In this document: positions 1 to 8,399 of the stretch, piece after piece
Position numbering within the stretch: the first letter of the stretch is position 1
How the letters are laid out: every line of letters starts with the position of its first letter
Assembly: GCF_026004115.1 (NCBI RefSeq)
Contig: NZ_BPIM01000001.1
Location: forward strand, 2,460,501 to 2,524,500
Direction: 5' to 3'
DNA from: Meiothermus sp.
GTDB taxonomy: Bacteria; Deinococcota; Deinococci; Deinococcales; Thermaceae
DNA: 64,000 bases
The notes under the pieces: generated by a model
What the model saw: only the letters and a program-made list of their open reading frames with translations
Databases searched by the model: none
What the model was told of the DNA's origin: nothing
Position numbers and translations under genes: made by a program

Positions 1-102
1 TTAGGGACAGGTTTTGCGCGGTGTTTTTGTACTTGACCCGATGCGAGCTTGATAGGAAAAGAGGCTTCAAAGGAAACTATAGCGCCGGGTTTATCCTGCG
101 TA

Positions 103-543
103 CTACTGGCATTCCGGGCAGACCCCGCGCAGCTCGAGGCGGGCTTCTTCCACAAACCAGCCATTTTTGGCTTCTATTGCTTTCTTGATGGGCTCGGGAT
201 CGAACTCAGGTAGGTCTTTGACCAGCACATCTTCTATGTTGCCGCACTGGAGGCAGAAAAGATGATGATGTCGCTCGTCGAAGCCATCGTAGCGCGTATT
301 GCCCTTCTGATCCTTGAACTCCCACAAAAGACCCGCGTCGCGCAGCACCTGGAGGTTCAGGTAGACCGTTGAGAGCCCGATGTTGTAGCCTTTCTTTTTC
401 AGACCGTGGTATAGCTCTTCTGGCGTAGGGTGGGTGCTTTTGCGGTCGAGGTAGGCCAGTATCCGTTCCCTGGGCAAGGTATGGCGCAGTCCGACTGCCT
501 TTAACCGCGACCTGTAGCTTTCCCGCTCTTTGGTCTTTGCCAT
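103..543 (-). CDS. Fur-family metal/peroxide-responsive regulator
   Basis: A 146-residue Fur-superfamily repressor, closest in look to PerR/Fur. It has an N-terminal winged helix (about residues 15-85), then the metal site HHH 92-94 with CxxC 97-100, and a second cysteine pair CPEC 142-145, the usual structural zinc ligands. Such proteins bind DNA with Fe, Mn or Zn and repress iron or oxidative-stress genes. The start is the ATG at 543 because AGGGGGT lies six bases before it; an in-frame ATG at 567 has no such site. A TATAGT -10-like box lies at 569-574. The exact metal cannot be read from sequence. A second Fur protein occurs at 36279-36650. Confidence 0.9.
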   Translation of the reverse strand: MAKTKERESYRSRLKAVGLRHTLPRERILAYLDRKSTHPTPEELYHGLKKKGYNIGLSTVYLNLQVLRDAGLLWEFKDQKGNTRYDGFDERHHHLFCLQCGNIEDVLVKDLPEFDPEPIKKAIEAKNGWFVEEARLELRGVCPECQ

Positions 544-600
544 TATGACCCCCTGTACAACTTTCATTACTATAAAACATTTTCAGAAAAAAATCTCTAT

Positions 601-616
601 TGCGATGCCTATCGCA
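601..616. promoter_or_regulatory. Small palindrome upstream of the Fur-family gene
   Basis: TGCGAT-GCCT-ATCGCA is a perfect 6-bp inverted repeat about 60 bases upstream of the regulator start, in the divergent gap 544-792. It could be an operator, but it does not match a Fur or PerR box I know. The rest of the gap is AT-rich with nothing else recognisable. Confidence 0.25.
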
Positions 617-774
617 TAATTCAGAGCCGTAAGACCAGTTTTGTAATCAATTCAATCCGGGATTATGGTGGCTGGCTGTCCAACCTTGCCTCAAAGCGGG
701 TAATTACGGGTCGTGTACTGAAAATTTAGCCAGGTGTTACAGGTCAAATAACACCAGCACGCAACGGTGAAAGG

Positions 775-783
775 TGATATAAT
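775..783 (+). promoter_or_regulatory. Extended -10 promoter of the FtsB-like gene
   Basis: TGATATAAT is an extended -10 element (TGN plus a consensus TATAAT at 778-783), nine bases before the GTG at 793. The transcript would start within a few bases of the start codon, so the message is probably leaderless. No good -35 box is present, which fits an extended -10 promoter. Confidence 0.5.
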
Positions 784-792
784 GATAATATT

Positions 793-1095
793 GTGGAGAG
801 GCCAATTCATCGCTTCTTGCATTTGATTTTTGCGCTTGGAACGCTGCATTTGTTGGTTTTGTTTGGTCTAGAAGTACAGCGTTACTTTCAAACCCGGCAC
901 GACATTGCAGCTGCCCAAATTCGTTTGGAGGAGCTCGAGCAGCGCAACCAAAAACTAAGCGACGAGCTTCAGCTAGCTGCCGATGCCCGCTACCGTGAAG
1001 GGCTCGTGCGACAGATGGGCTATGTCCACAAGGATGAGCTGCTCTACTTGCGCGCGCAGCCCAAAGCGGCCCCAGCCCCCAACTCTTCTAACTGA
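793..1095 (+). CDS. FtsB/DivIC-like septum formation protein
   Basis: A 100-residue bitopic protein. It has a short basic cytoplasmic N-terminus, one membrane helix (about residues 8-27), then a coiled coil (about 35-70, rich in Leu, Glu and Gln) and a GYVHKDELLYL segment like the end of the FtsB/DivIC domain. In known systems FtsB or DivIC joins FtsL and FtsQ/DivIB in the divisome. The GTG start is set by the promoter just upstream. It stands alone here, so the division role rests on family resemblance only. Confidence 0.7.
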   Translation: MERPIHRFLHLIFALGTLHLLVLFGLEVQRYFQTRHDIAAAQIRLEELEQRNQKLSDELQLAADARYREGLVRQMGYVHKDELLYLRAQPKAAPAPNSSN

Positions 1096-1291
1096 GAAAG
1101 TCTACCCATGTACCTGGTCAACGATTCCTTAACCTGTTGTGCCCTGATAGACAAGCAGTCAAACCAGGTCGTACCGCTCAGTCGAGGCCAGACGCCAAGC
1201 AATAAGCTATCCGCCGGAAGACAGAACCTTGAACGGGCTGGCTGAGTCAATTTCAATTTCTTTTTAGTTCGGCTTAGTATGAAGGCCGCAT

Positions 1292-1582
1292 ATGCTTGAA
1301 CGGCTGACGGAACAGTTTCTCGAGGACGAGGCGCTCACCGATGGGCTATCCGATGAGGATGCCAGCGAGCTGGTGGGCTGGCTGATTGGCATCGCAGAAG
1401 ATCTCGAGGCCGAGTCCAACGAGATGCCCGAGCAATATGTGGGTCAGCTTAAACGACTGGGACATGAGCTGGCCCGAATAGCCCGCCGCTACGGCGTTCC
1501 CATTGAAGAGTTAATCGATTTGATCGAAGTTGCCTGGGAAGAACCTGGTCAAGAACAATCCCCTAAACCCATGCAAGCCTGA
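1292..1582 (+). CDS. Conserved hypothetical acidic protein
   Basis: A 96-residue, very acidic, all-helical soluble protein with no signal peptide or membrane segment. I do not recognise the family. The middle (about residues 45-80) has a regular Leu/Ile pattern that could form a helical bundle. It begins with ATG 20 bases after a GGCTTAGTATGAAGG stretch and lies alone between the FtsB-like gene and a regulatory region. Codon use looks normal for the window, which is the main reason for calling it real. Confidence 0.65.
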   Translation: MLERLTEQFLEDEALTDGLSDEDASELVGWLIGIAEDLEAESNEMPEQYVGQLKRLGHELARIARRYGVPIEELIDLIEVAWEEPGQEQSPKPMQA

Positions 1583-1609
1583 CCGGAGCCATAGACCCGG
1601 TTATCAAAA

Positions 1610-1675
1610 CATTAAGGTTTCTTAATGTTGTTTGGTGCAAATGTAACGCGCTTGTAACGACGCAGGGTTTACTCT
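1610..1675 (+). promoter_or_regulatory. Operator-like repeats and leaderless -10 box
   Basis: CATTAAG-GTTT-CTTAATG (1610-1627) is a perfect 7-bp inverted repeat. It is followed by two direct copies of TGTAACG at 1642-1648 and 1653-1659, exactly 11 bp apart, the one-turn spacing used by PhoB/OmpR-type response regulators. A TACTCT -10-like box (1670-1675) then stands six bases before the ATG at 1682. This looks like a regulated promoter driving the short unit that ends at the terminator near 1910. Confidence 0.45.
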
Positions 1676-1681
1676 ACGGGC

Positions 1682-1867
1682 ATGAGCAGAGAGCATGCAT
1701 TGATAACTGAATTTGGTGGCGCCCGGCCCTTCCGGGCTCGGCCCCACCCGATGAGTAGCATTCGTACCTCGGTTCGTAACTGGCTGCTACCCGCTCCCAT
1801 CGAGTTTAGCGGCTATGTCGCCATGCGTAACCAGGTGGGCCGCTTGCGCTCGAGGCATCTTGCCTGA
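1682..1867 (+). CDS. Possible small basic protein (or small RNA)
   Basis: A 61-codon reading frame starting six bases after a TACTCT box and ending 20 bases before a terminator hairpin, so it fills a complete short transcription unit. The product is basic (many Arg, few acidic residues) and matches no family I know. The transcript also holds a strong hairpin GCCCGG-CCCTT-CCGGGC (1721-1737). It may therefore be a small regulatory RNA with a chance reading frame; the evidence does not decide between the two. Confidence 0.35.
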   Translation: MSREHALITEFGGARPFRARPHPMSSIRTSVRNWLLPAPIEFSGYVAMRNQVGRLRSRHLA

Positions 1868-1887
1868 CGCCTTCGTCACGCTGGTAA

Positions 1888-1921
1888 CTGCCCTGTGCCT
1901 CCCGGGGCAGTTATTTTTTTG
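1888..1921 (+). terminator. Intrinsic terminator of the short 1682 unit
   Basis: CTGCCC (1888-1893) pairs with GGGCAG (1905-1910), followed by a T-rich run (TTATTTTTTT). It ends the rightward unit starting near 1680 and lies just beyond the 3' end of the convergent LCP gene. Confidence 0.65.
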
Positions 1922-1922
1922 C

Positions 1923-3092
1923 CTACTGGTTTTGACCATTGGGGCTGGTGAAGTCGGCACCAATACGTACAGTCAGATCGGCATACAAAACGGCCTCCCC
2001 CGAGACCCTCGAGGGCATCCCGATGGCTTCTCCCAGCACCTGGGCCAGCTCAATAGCACCATTGGATAACACCTCGCTTTGTGGGGGGGCACTCTCCACT
2101 TCGCGCAACAGCACCCGCAGCCCCAGTTCGCGAAGCTTGCGGCGCATCTCGATGGCGGCGGCCTCTTGAGGGGCCGTGTAGAGTACTACGGCCTGCTGTC
2201 CTCGTAAGTCCTCGAGGGTGGCCTGAGAGGTTGTGGGTGTGTCGCCAAAGTAGCGCTGCACCAGCTTGCCCAGTTCGGCCCGGTTGACCTCCCAGCCCTG
2301 GCCGAACTGGCCGGGAGTCAACAGGGAAACCAGCTGGGGCTGCTGGGCCGCGAAACCCATCAGACTGGCTATCTGATCGCGGGTGAGGTCGGTACGGATG
2401 TTCTGCTCCACACTGGCAATGGCCTGGGGAATGCGCAACAAGCCGGCTGGCGTCAACAACTGTTGCTTGAGGGCGTTAAAGAAAGCCTGTTGCCGCTGTA
2501 TGCGACCAATATCGCCCAGGGCATCGTGGCGAAAACGCAGATACCCTTCGGCCTGTACACCATTCAAGTGCTGGCAGCCCGGCTCCAGGTTGATGTCCAG
2601 CTTGGCGGCGGTATCCCGGTACTGCATGGGCTTTTCCACACAAACCGTAATACCGCCCAGCGCATCCACGCCATTGCGGATAGCCTCTACGCTTACGGCT
2701 ACATAAGCGTCAATCTCAACGCCTGTGAGGTCGGTGACGACCTGCTTGGTCAGCTCGGGGCCGCCAAATTTATTGGCGTGGTTGATGATGTACCAGCCAT
2801 AGCCGGGGATACGCACGTAGACGTCTCTGGGAATGGAGAGCACCGCGACGCGTTTGGCCTTGGGGTCAAAGCGCACCAACAGATTTACGTCGGAGAGGCC
2901 GCGAAAGTCTTCCGGGGCGCGCTGGTGGTAGTACTTGTACTCAGGCGCCACCCCCAGCACCAACACCGTGAGAGGCTGCTCCAGATTGCGCGGTAATGCG
3001 CCAAAGCGCAAAAGAGGTTGCAATAGAGGATAGGCCCACCAGGCCGCTCCGGCCAGTAAAAGCAAAACCAACAAGGGAACGATACGCCGCAT
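1923..3092 (-). CDS. LytR-CpsA-Psr (LCP) family cell-wall glycopolymer ligase
   Basis: A 389-residue membrane-anchored protein: one N-terminal membrane helix (about residues 4-22), an LCP catalytic domain (about 40-250), and a C-terminal LytR_C domain (about 295-385). The LCP core shows the conserved Asp of SDVNLLV, the Arg of SIPRDVYV and the RFRHD...GDIGRIQRQQ segment. These residues bind the polyprenyl pyrophosphate and Mg in known LCP enzymes, which attach wall polymers or glycans to peptidoglycan outside the cell. It is a single gene here, so the polymer is unknown. Confidence 0.92.
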   Translation of the reverse strand: MRRIVPLLVLLLLAGAAWWAYPLLQPLLRFGALPRNLEQPLTVLVLGVAPEYKYYHQRAPEDFRGLSDVNLLVRFDPKAKRVAVLSIPRDVYVRIPGYGWYIINHANKFGGPELTKQVVTDLTGVEIDAYVAVSVEAIRNGVDALGGITVCVEKPMQYRDTAAKLDINLEPGCQHLNGVQAEGYLRFRHDALGDIGRIQRQQAFFNALKQQLLTPAGLLRIPQAIASVEQNIRTDLTRDQIASLMGFAAQQPQLVSLLTPGQFGQGWEVNRAELGKLVQRYFGDTPTTSQATLEDLRGQQAVVLYTAPQEAAAIEMRRKLRELGLRVLLREVESAPPQSEVLSNGAIELAQVLGEAIGMPSRVSGEAVLYADLTVRIGADFTSPNGQNQ

Positions 3093-3138
3093 ATCCTTGC
3101 CAGTCTAGCCTACGGAGGGTGAGAAAAGCCCGACTGCT

Positions 3139-4029
3139 TCAGTCCAGGGTGAAGCGGGGTTCCGACTCGTGCAGGCGTACCCGGCGGATGATGCGCTGGT
3201 CATGTTCGGTGTCGTGGGTGCTGGCAATCACCGTCACGTAGTCGCGGATGGGGCTGCGCAGTACCTTTTTGGTCAAAACCTCTTCGACCTGGAAAATGCC
3301 TGCAGAGTTGTTCATAACCACCCGGATTTCTACCGGAACCTGTTCGCCCTTCAAAATCTGTACTTCGTCCACCGCCAGGGCGCTGATGGAGTGGATGTCC
3401 ACCGAACCCAGGGCAAAGGCCTTGCGCCCCCGGCCTTTGGTGATGTCGGTGCCGTCGGCTACGGCAGTTATGCCTGCTTCGATGGTGAGGGGTTCGGGCT
3501 CCAAATCGTGGCAGTAGATGGAGTGGAGCATGAAGGCCCTGAGCTCGATGCGCTGTTCGGGGTCGCGGTAGAGCTTTTCTAAAATTCTGTCCAGGATGGG
3601 AATGGCCAGCGTTACACTGAAGGACTCGTGGCGTGCGCGGTGTACCTGGTTGCCAATGTCGTGCAGCATGGTGGAGAGCAGCACGGTCAGGAATGTGTCA
3701 TCGAGGTCGCCAACCCCGCTTTCCATCACATCGGGTTTGACCCCGTGGTCGGTGAGGAGTTGCAGGATAGTGACGCTGGCGGCCCCCGTCAAGAGCGCGT
3801 GCACCCGTCCGTGGTCGTTGTAACCCAGCTTACGCACGGTGATGTAGTTGGCCATGTCCCAGTGGCCCCGGGCTTCGGCATCGGAGGTCAGCATATCGTA
3901 GGCCGCAAGCGCCTTGGGATAACGCTGCAAGCCCTCCCGTATGGCCAGGTCGGCCTCAACGTATAGCTTGGCCTTGGGCTGGGTGACCTGAACGGTGCGC
4001 TCGTTCATGACCGTACTGCCATCGCTCAT
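3139..4029 (-). CDS. HD-domain metal-dependent phosphohydrolase
   Basis: A 296-residue soluble protein with an HD domain. The metal ligands appear as the His in NDHGRVHALL, the pair in MLHDIGNQVHRARHE and later His/Asp residues around YCHDLE and VADGTD. It resembles predicted HD hydrolases found in Thermales and archaea; substrate unknown, a nucleotide being the usual guess. The ATG at 4029 is preceded by TAACAT and six bases, so the message should be leaderless. An alternative ATG lies at 4008. The 3' end is 46 bases from the LCP gene start, so both may share a transcript. Confidence 0.8.
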   Translation of the reverse strand: MSDGSTVMNERTVQVTQPKAKLYVEADLAIREGLQRYPKALAAYDMLTSDAEARGHWDMANYITVRKLGYNDHGRVHALLTGAASVTILQLLTDHGVKPDVMESGVGDLDDTFLTVLLSTMLHDIGNQVHRARHESFSVTLAIPILDRILEKLYRDPEQRIELRAFMLHSIYCHDLEPEPLTIEAGITAVADGTDITKGRGRKAFALGSVDIHSISALAVDEVQILKGEQVPVEIRVVMNNSAGIFQVEEVLTKKVLRSPIRDYVTVIASTHDTEHDQRIIRRVRLHESEPRFTLD

Positions 4030-4156
4030 ACCCTGATGTTAGGGGCTAGAAAGGTGAGGGGCCGTGATAAAAGACACATGAGGAGATGTCAAGGGCCAAC
4101 TGCAAATGGCTCAGTCTAGCTAATCTTACGCTTTTCTGCCATGCGGGATTGCGACA

Positions 4157-4960
4157 TTACTCGCCCTTGAACTGTGCGGGGCGCTTTTCCAGGAAGGCCC
4201 GGGTGCCCTCGCGCATGTCCTTGGTAGCGCAGGCCAGGCCGAACAGATCGGCCTCAATCTCCAGCGCCTCCTGCAAGTCCAGGTTTTCACCCCGTCCGAC
4301 GGCTTCCTTGGCCAAAGCCAGGGCCACTGGGCCGTTTTTCAGGATGGCCGCGGCCAGTTCTTTGGCGGTTTGCAAAGCGTCCTCGCCTACCCGGTTGACC
4401 AGACCCAGACTCAGGGCTTCTTCAGCGCTGACGTGACGTCCGGTAAAGATAAGATCAAAGGCCCTTCCCCGGCCCACGAGGCGCGGCAGACGCTGGGTTC
4501 CGCCAAAGCCGGGGATGATACCCAGGCCCACCTCGGGAAGCCCCAGCTTGGCTTTATGGCTGGCTACCCGCAGGTCGCAAGCCAGGGCTAACTCGAGGCC
4601 CCCTCCCAGGGCAAAGCCGTTGATGGCGGCGATGCTGGGCACCGGCAGGGCCGCGATCTCGTTGAAGACCGACTGGCCCATAATGGCGAACTCCCGGGCT
4701 GCGAACACGTCTTGCAGGTCGGCAATCTGCCCGATGTCGGCCCCGGCCACAAAAGCCTTGCCCTCCCCGGTGAAGATGGCTACCTTGACCTCGGGATCCT
4801 GGGTGATGACCTCGGTGACGGCGGCCAGCTCAATGAGCACATCCTGGTTGAGCGCGTTGAGGGCCTGGGGACGATTGATGGTGACGATGCCCAGGTTTTC
4901 TTCCACCCGGTAGGTTAAGTACTCAAATTCGGGCATCTCGAGTTCAAAGGTTTCTGCCAC
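4157..4960 (-). CDS. Enoyl-CoA hydratase/isomerase (crotonase family)
   Basis: A 267-residue crotonase-fold protein hydrating an enoyl-CoA in fatty-acid or aromatic-acid beta-oxidation. The oxyanion-hole segments are present ([11 protein letters not shown] near residue 70 and [17 protein letters not shown] near 115). The two catalytic glutamates of classical hydratases are seen in the [11 protein letters not shown] and [13 protein letters not shown] segments. The GTG start is fixed by AGGAGG seven bases upstream. It sits alone, about 55 kb from the aromatic-acid cluster. Substrate chain length cannot be read. Confidence 0.88.
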   Translation of the reverse strand: MAETFELEMPEFEYLTYRVEENLGIVTINRPQALNALNQDVLIELAAVTEVITQDPEVKVAIFTGEGKAFVAGADIGQIADLQDVFAAREFAIMGQSVFNEIAALPVPSIAAINGFALGGGLELALACDLRVASHKAKLGLPEVGLGIIPGFGGTQRLPRLVGRGRAFDLIFTGRHVSAEEALSLGLVNRVGEDALQTAKELAAAILKNGPVALALAKEAVGRGENLDLQEALEIEADLFGLACATKDMREGTRAFLEKRPAQFKGE

Positions 4961-5170
4961 ACTAAACCTCCTAGCTGGCCCAAGGGCCTATTGTCCTGGG
5001 CCAAGCATAACAGAAGCGACGGGCGGTAAAACCCTACTGCAATCCAGCATAACTTGCCGACGAAAAGGCGACGTAGATGACCTTTGGTGGAGGCCGAAAG
5101 CTACGTCAGGTTATCTCGACGGCGAGGACTTGCCAAGACTGGTGAAGGTCTAATTGCCCTTAAGGGCTTG

Positions 5171-7699
5171 TTACTTGGCCTCGAGCCAGTTGTCCCCTAC
5201 GCCTATGCCGACTTCAAGGGGCACCTCCAGTTGCCAGGCCCCTTGCATCACCGCCCGAACTGCTTCCGATACCTCCGGCACCCGGCTTTCTTCGGCCTCG
5301 ACCAGAAGCTCGTCGTGCACCTGTAGCACCAGGTGGGCGCCCAGGCGCTCGAGTTCGGGTTGTAGCTTGACCATGGCCAGTTTGATCAAATCGGCTGCTG
5401 TACCCTGTACCGGCATGTTGAAGGCCATGCGCTCGGCAGCCTCCCGCACGCTACGAATGCGCGAGTCCAGGTCGGCCACAAAGCGTCGGCGGCCAAACAG
5501 GGTCTCGACATAGCCTTTTTGACGGGCCTCTGCCAGTACATGCTCAATCCAGGCCCGCACCCTGGGGTAAGAAGCAAAATAACGTTCGATGAAGTTCTCG
5601 GCTTCGGCGTAGGGAATGGAAAGCTCGTTTGATAGACGGTGCGCCGACATGCCATAGAGCACCCCAAAGTTAATGGTCTTGGCGGCCCGGCGCTGCTCCG
5701 CCCCTACCCTGTCCAAATCAAGGCCGAACATCCAGGCTGCGGTCTGGGTGTGGATATCCTGGCCTTCGCGAAAGACCCGGATCAGGTTCTCGTCGCCGGA
5801 CATATGGGCCAGCACCCGCAGCTCGATTTGAGAGTAATCCGCAGCGATGAGCTTCATACCGGGTGCGGCCCGGAAGGCCTTGCGGATGCGGCGGCCTATC
5901 TCGGTGCGAACCGGGATGTTTTGCAGGTTGGGGTCAACAGAGGAGAGCCGTCCGGTAGCGGTGCCGGTCTGGTTGAAGCGGGTGTGCAGGCGGCCTGTTT
6001 TGGGGTGGATCAGCTTGGGCAGGGGGTCGAGGTAGGTGCTTTTGAGTTTGGTGAGTTCGCGGTAGGTGAGGATGCGGTCTACAATTTCGTGCTGGCCCAG
6101 AAGTTCTTCCAGCGCACTGGCCGCCGTAGAGCGTTTGCCGGTCTGGGTTTTGCGGCCCGAGGCGCTGAGCTTGAGTTCATCGTACAGTACAACCTCGAGC
6201 TGATCCCTCGAGTTCACATTAAAAGCATGCCCGGCCAGGCGGTGAATCTGCGCCTCCAGGTACGATATGTCCCTACTGAGTTCCTCCGAGAGCTGCAACA
6301 AATACTCAGGATCGAGAGAGATACCTCGAGCCTCCACCCTTGCCAGCACCGCCGAGAGGGGTTTTTCGATCTCGCGGTAGAGCCACTCCGTCTGGGGGTT
6401 CTCGCCGATACGGCGTTGCAAGGTTTCCCACAGCTCATGGGCGGCCTGGGCCCGCTCTACGGGCTCGTTGTTCCAGTCGCCCGCGCCATAGCGCCGCACG
6501 GTGCTGGCGGGGTCGGTGTTGGAGGGGTCATAGAGGTAGGCCAGCAGCAGGGGGTCGTCGCCAGGGGGCACCCAGACCCCTTCCTTGAGGGCCAGTACCG
6601 ACAAATCCTTAGCTGCGATGCTACGAATTTCGGGGAAGCGCCCTAACTCTTGCAGGCTGGGTTGGCCCCGGTAAACCTTGCCCTGTGCAAAAGCGGCGAA
6701 CCCTACCCAGGTGGCCCACATGGGCTGGGCCCGGTCGAGGGTGTAGCCCAAAAAGGCGTCGGGTGGCGGGGGCCAGGCTGCTTCCTCGGTGGGGGGTGGG
6801 GCTGCCAGTAGATTCAACTCGCGCAAAATGGAGCCAAACTCGAGCCGCTCCAGCGCTTCGCGCAAGGCCGGGCGATCTGGCTCGCGGCGGTGGCAGTCGC
6901 GGAAATCGAGCTCGAGGGGCACATCGGTGTGAATCTGTGAGAGGCTATGGGAAAGCCGGACGTTATTGCGGTTTTCCTCCAGGCTGGCCCGCACCTTGGG
7001 CGAAAGGGCTTCCAGGTTGGCATATAGCCCCTCCAGCGATCCCCATTCCTGCAACAGCTTGGCCGCCGTTTTCTCGCCAATACCCTTTGCCCCCGGCAGG
7101 TTGTCGGAAGAATCCCCCACCAGCGAGCGATAATCCACCCATTGCGCTACCGATACCCCATACTTTTCCTGTACCGCCTGAGGGTTCATCAGCCGCCCGT
7201 CCGGCAGCATGACCTGCACCCTCTCCGAGACTAGCTGAAAGCTGTCGCGGTCGCCGGTCAGAATGCGTACTGGGTAGCCCTCCTGTTCCCCTTTTTTGGC
7301 CAGCGTGCCAATTACATCGTCGGCCTCGTATCCGGGCACCTCCAGCCGCCTGAGCCCCAGCAGATCGACCAGTTCCTTAATTTTTTCCAGTTGTGGGTGG
7401 AAGTCGTCTGGGGTGGGGGCCCGCCCGGCTTTGTACTCCTCGAAGGCGTCGTGGCGGAAGGTTCTGGTGGGCGGATCGAAGACCACGATCACACAGTCGC
7501 CGTCTTCTTTCAGCAGTTTGAGCAGGGTGCGCAAAAAGCCAAATACCGCCTGGGTAGGCTCGCCCCTCGAGGTGCTGAGTTTTTCGAAAGCAAAATAGCT
7601 GCGGTAGGCCAGGTGATGGCCATCCACTAACCAGATCCGATCCGGCCTCGGTAGCTCGGCTGAGGACGCTTCGCTAGAAAACAAGGTTGGTTGCTCCAC
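5171..7699 (-). CDS. polA: DNA polymerase I (Taq type, no proofreading)
   Basis: An 842-residue family A polymerase. The N-terminal 5' nuclease domain (about 20-300) has the acidic metal cluster (WLVDGHH, YEADDVIG, TGDRDSFQLV). The middle domain (about 300-430) keeps the fold but lacks the DxE exonuclease motif, as in Taq polymerase. The polymerase domain has motif A (ADYSQIELRVLAH), the O-helix RRAAKTINFGVLYG with the Phe that disfavours dideoxynucleotides, and motif C (LQVHDELLVE). It serves repair and Okazaki-fragment processing. The GTG start lies six bases after TAGAAT (7706-7711), so it is probably leaderless. Confidence 0.97.
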   Translation of the reverse strand: MEQPTLFSSEASSAELPRPDRIWLVDGHHLAYRSYFAFEKLSTSRGEPTQAVFGFLRTLLKLLKEDGDCVIVVFDPPTRTFRHDAFEEYKAGRAPTPDDFHPQLEKIKELVDLLGLRRLEVPGYEADDVIGTLAKKGEQEGYPVRILTGDRDSFQLVSERVQVMLPDGRLMNPQAVQEKYGVSVAQWVDYRSLVGDSSDNLPGAKGIGEKTAAKLLQEWGSLEGLYANLEALSPKVRASLEENRNNVRLSHSLSQIHTDVPLELDFRDCHRREPDRPALREALERLEFGSILRELNLLAAPPPTEEAAWPPPPDAFLGYTLDRAQPMWATWVGFAAFAQGKVYRGQPSLQELGRFPEIRSIAAKDLSVLALKEGVWVPPGDDPLLLAYLYDPSNTDPASTVRRYGAGDWNNEPVERAQAAHELWETLQRRIGENPQTEWLYREIEKPLSAVLARVEARGISLDPEYLLQLSEELSRDISYLEAQIHRLAGHAFNVNSRDQLEVVLYDELKLSASGRKTQTGKRSTAASALEELLGQHEIVDRILTYRELTKLKSTYLDPLPKLIHPKTGRLHTRFNQTGTATGRLSSVDPNLQNIPVRTEIGRRIRKAFRAAPGMKLIAADYSQIELRVLAHMSGDENLIRVFREGQDIHTQTAAWMFGLDLDRVGAEQRRAAKTINFGVLYGMSAHRLSNELSIPYAEAENFIERYFASYPRVRAWIEHVLAEARQKGYVETLFGRRRFVADLDSRIRSVREAAERMAFNMPVQGTAADLIKLAMVKLQPELERLGAHLVLQVHDELLVEAEESRVPEVSEAVRAVMQGAWQLEVPLEVGIGVGDNWLEAK

Positions 7700-7870
7700 C
7701 CGAATATTCTACCCTCATTCGGTTGATAGCAGAAAGCTCCTCGAAAGCTGCAAACCAATGGCATTGACTGGTTCCTTTGGCCTTTTGGAAGCCTTCGAAC
7801 TCCTCTCGAAGCGGGTCATGCTGGTAGTATGTGGGGGTTGTGCGCGGGCAGTGTGCCCAATGAGGAACCT

Positions 7871-8128
7871 ATGCAAAACGAGACCGAGAAACTCGAGTGG
7901 TTCGAAATCCAGCTCCGAATCAAGACCATTGAAGTGATGCTAGGGCCCAAGTACCGCGAGGCCATGGCCCTGACCCTCGGCACCCTTTACAACGAGCAAA
8001 AGATCATAGTCATGGCCAAGCGGCTGGGGGTTACGCCTGAAGGGCTCCTGGATCGCCTGGAAAAGATGCGCCTCGAGCTCGGTATCGAGCAAGAAATTAC
8101 CAAAGGCGTACTAAAGCTAAAGAAGTAG
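7871..8128 (+). CDS. Conserved hypothetical small protein
   Basis: An 85-residue soluble, helical, charged protein of unknown function. The start is the ATG at 7871 because GAGGA lies just upstream. A longer in-frame start at 7829 would add 14 residues with no such support. The middle part (VMAKRLGVTPEGLLDRLEKM) looks like a small helix-turn-helix or helical hairpin, but I would not call it DNA-binding on that alone. It is followed at once by repeat A copy 1. Confidence 0.6.
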   Translation: MQNETEKLEWFEIQLRIKTIEVMLGPKYREAMALTLGTLYNEQKIIVMAKRLGVTPEGLLDRLEKMRLELGIEQEITKGVLKLKK

Positions 8129-8139
8129 GGACAGCCCTT

Positions 8140-8310
8140 ATACCAAATCCACATGAACCCCCTGCCTTCTCCCCCGAGGGAGAAGGTGGCGACACCCCGA
8201 CCGCGCTATTTGCAAACAGTTATAGAAACACGCTTGACTGCACCTGGGTTATCGCCGGATGAGGGAGCTTGGGACGCCCTTAAAGCTAACTGTCTAAGTA
8301 AAGTTGGTAT
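8140..8310 (+). repeat. Repeat family A, copy 1
   Basis: A 171-bp non-coding element, nearly identical to the inverted copy at 13922-14093, with a partial copy at 41270-41338. The ends are short inverted repeats (ATACCAA at 8140, TTGGTAT at 8310). Inside are two dyads: CTTCTCCC/GGGAGAAG, and the CGCCGGATGAGGGAGCTTGG region shared by all three copies. No long reading frame is shared between copies, so it looks like a small non-autonomous element. Confidence 0.8.
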
Positions 8311-8399
8311 TACGGCGTGAGGCGGTGCCGGTCGCGTGGTTACAGCGTGAGGTAGTGCTGGTGCCTGGTTACGGCGTGAGGCGGTGCCGGTCGCGGGGG
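8311..8399 (+). repeat. Triplicated 30-bp aspS 3' end
   Basis: Three head-to-tail copies of a 29-30 bp unit (8311-8340, 8341-8369, 8370-8399) beginning TACGGCGTGAGGCGGTGCCG. The third copy is the true 3' end of aspS, coding for the last residues (RDRHRLTP) and the stop. The first matches it closely; the second has about seven changes. The two outer copies therefore carry ghost aspS ends beyond the stop codon. Confidence 0.85.
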
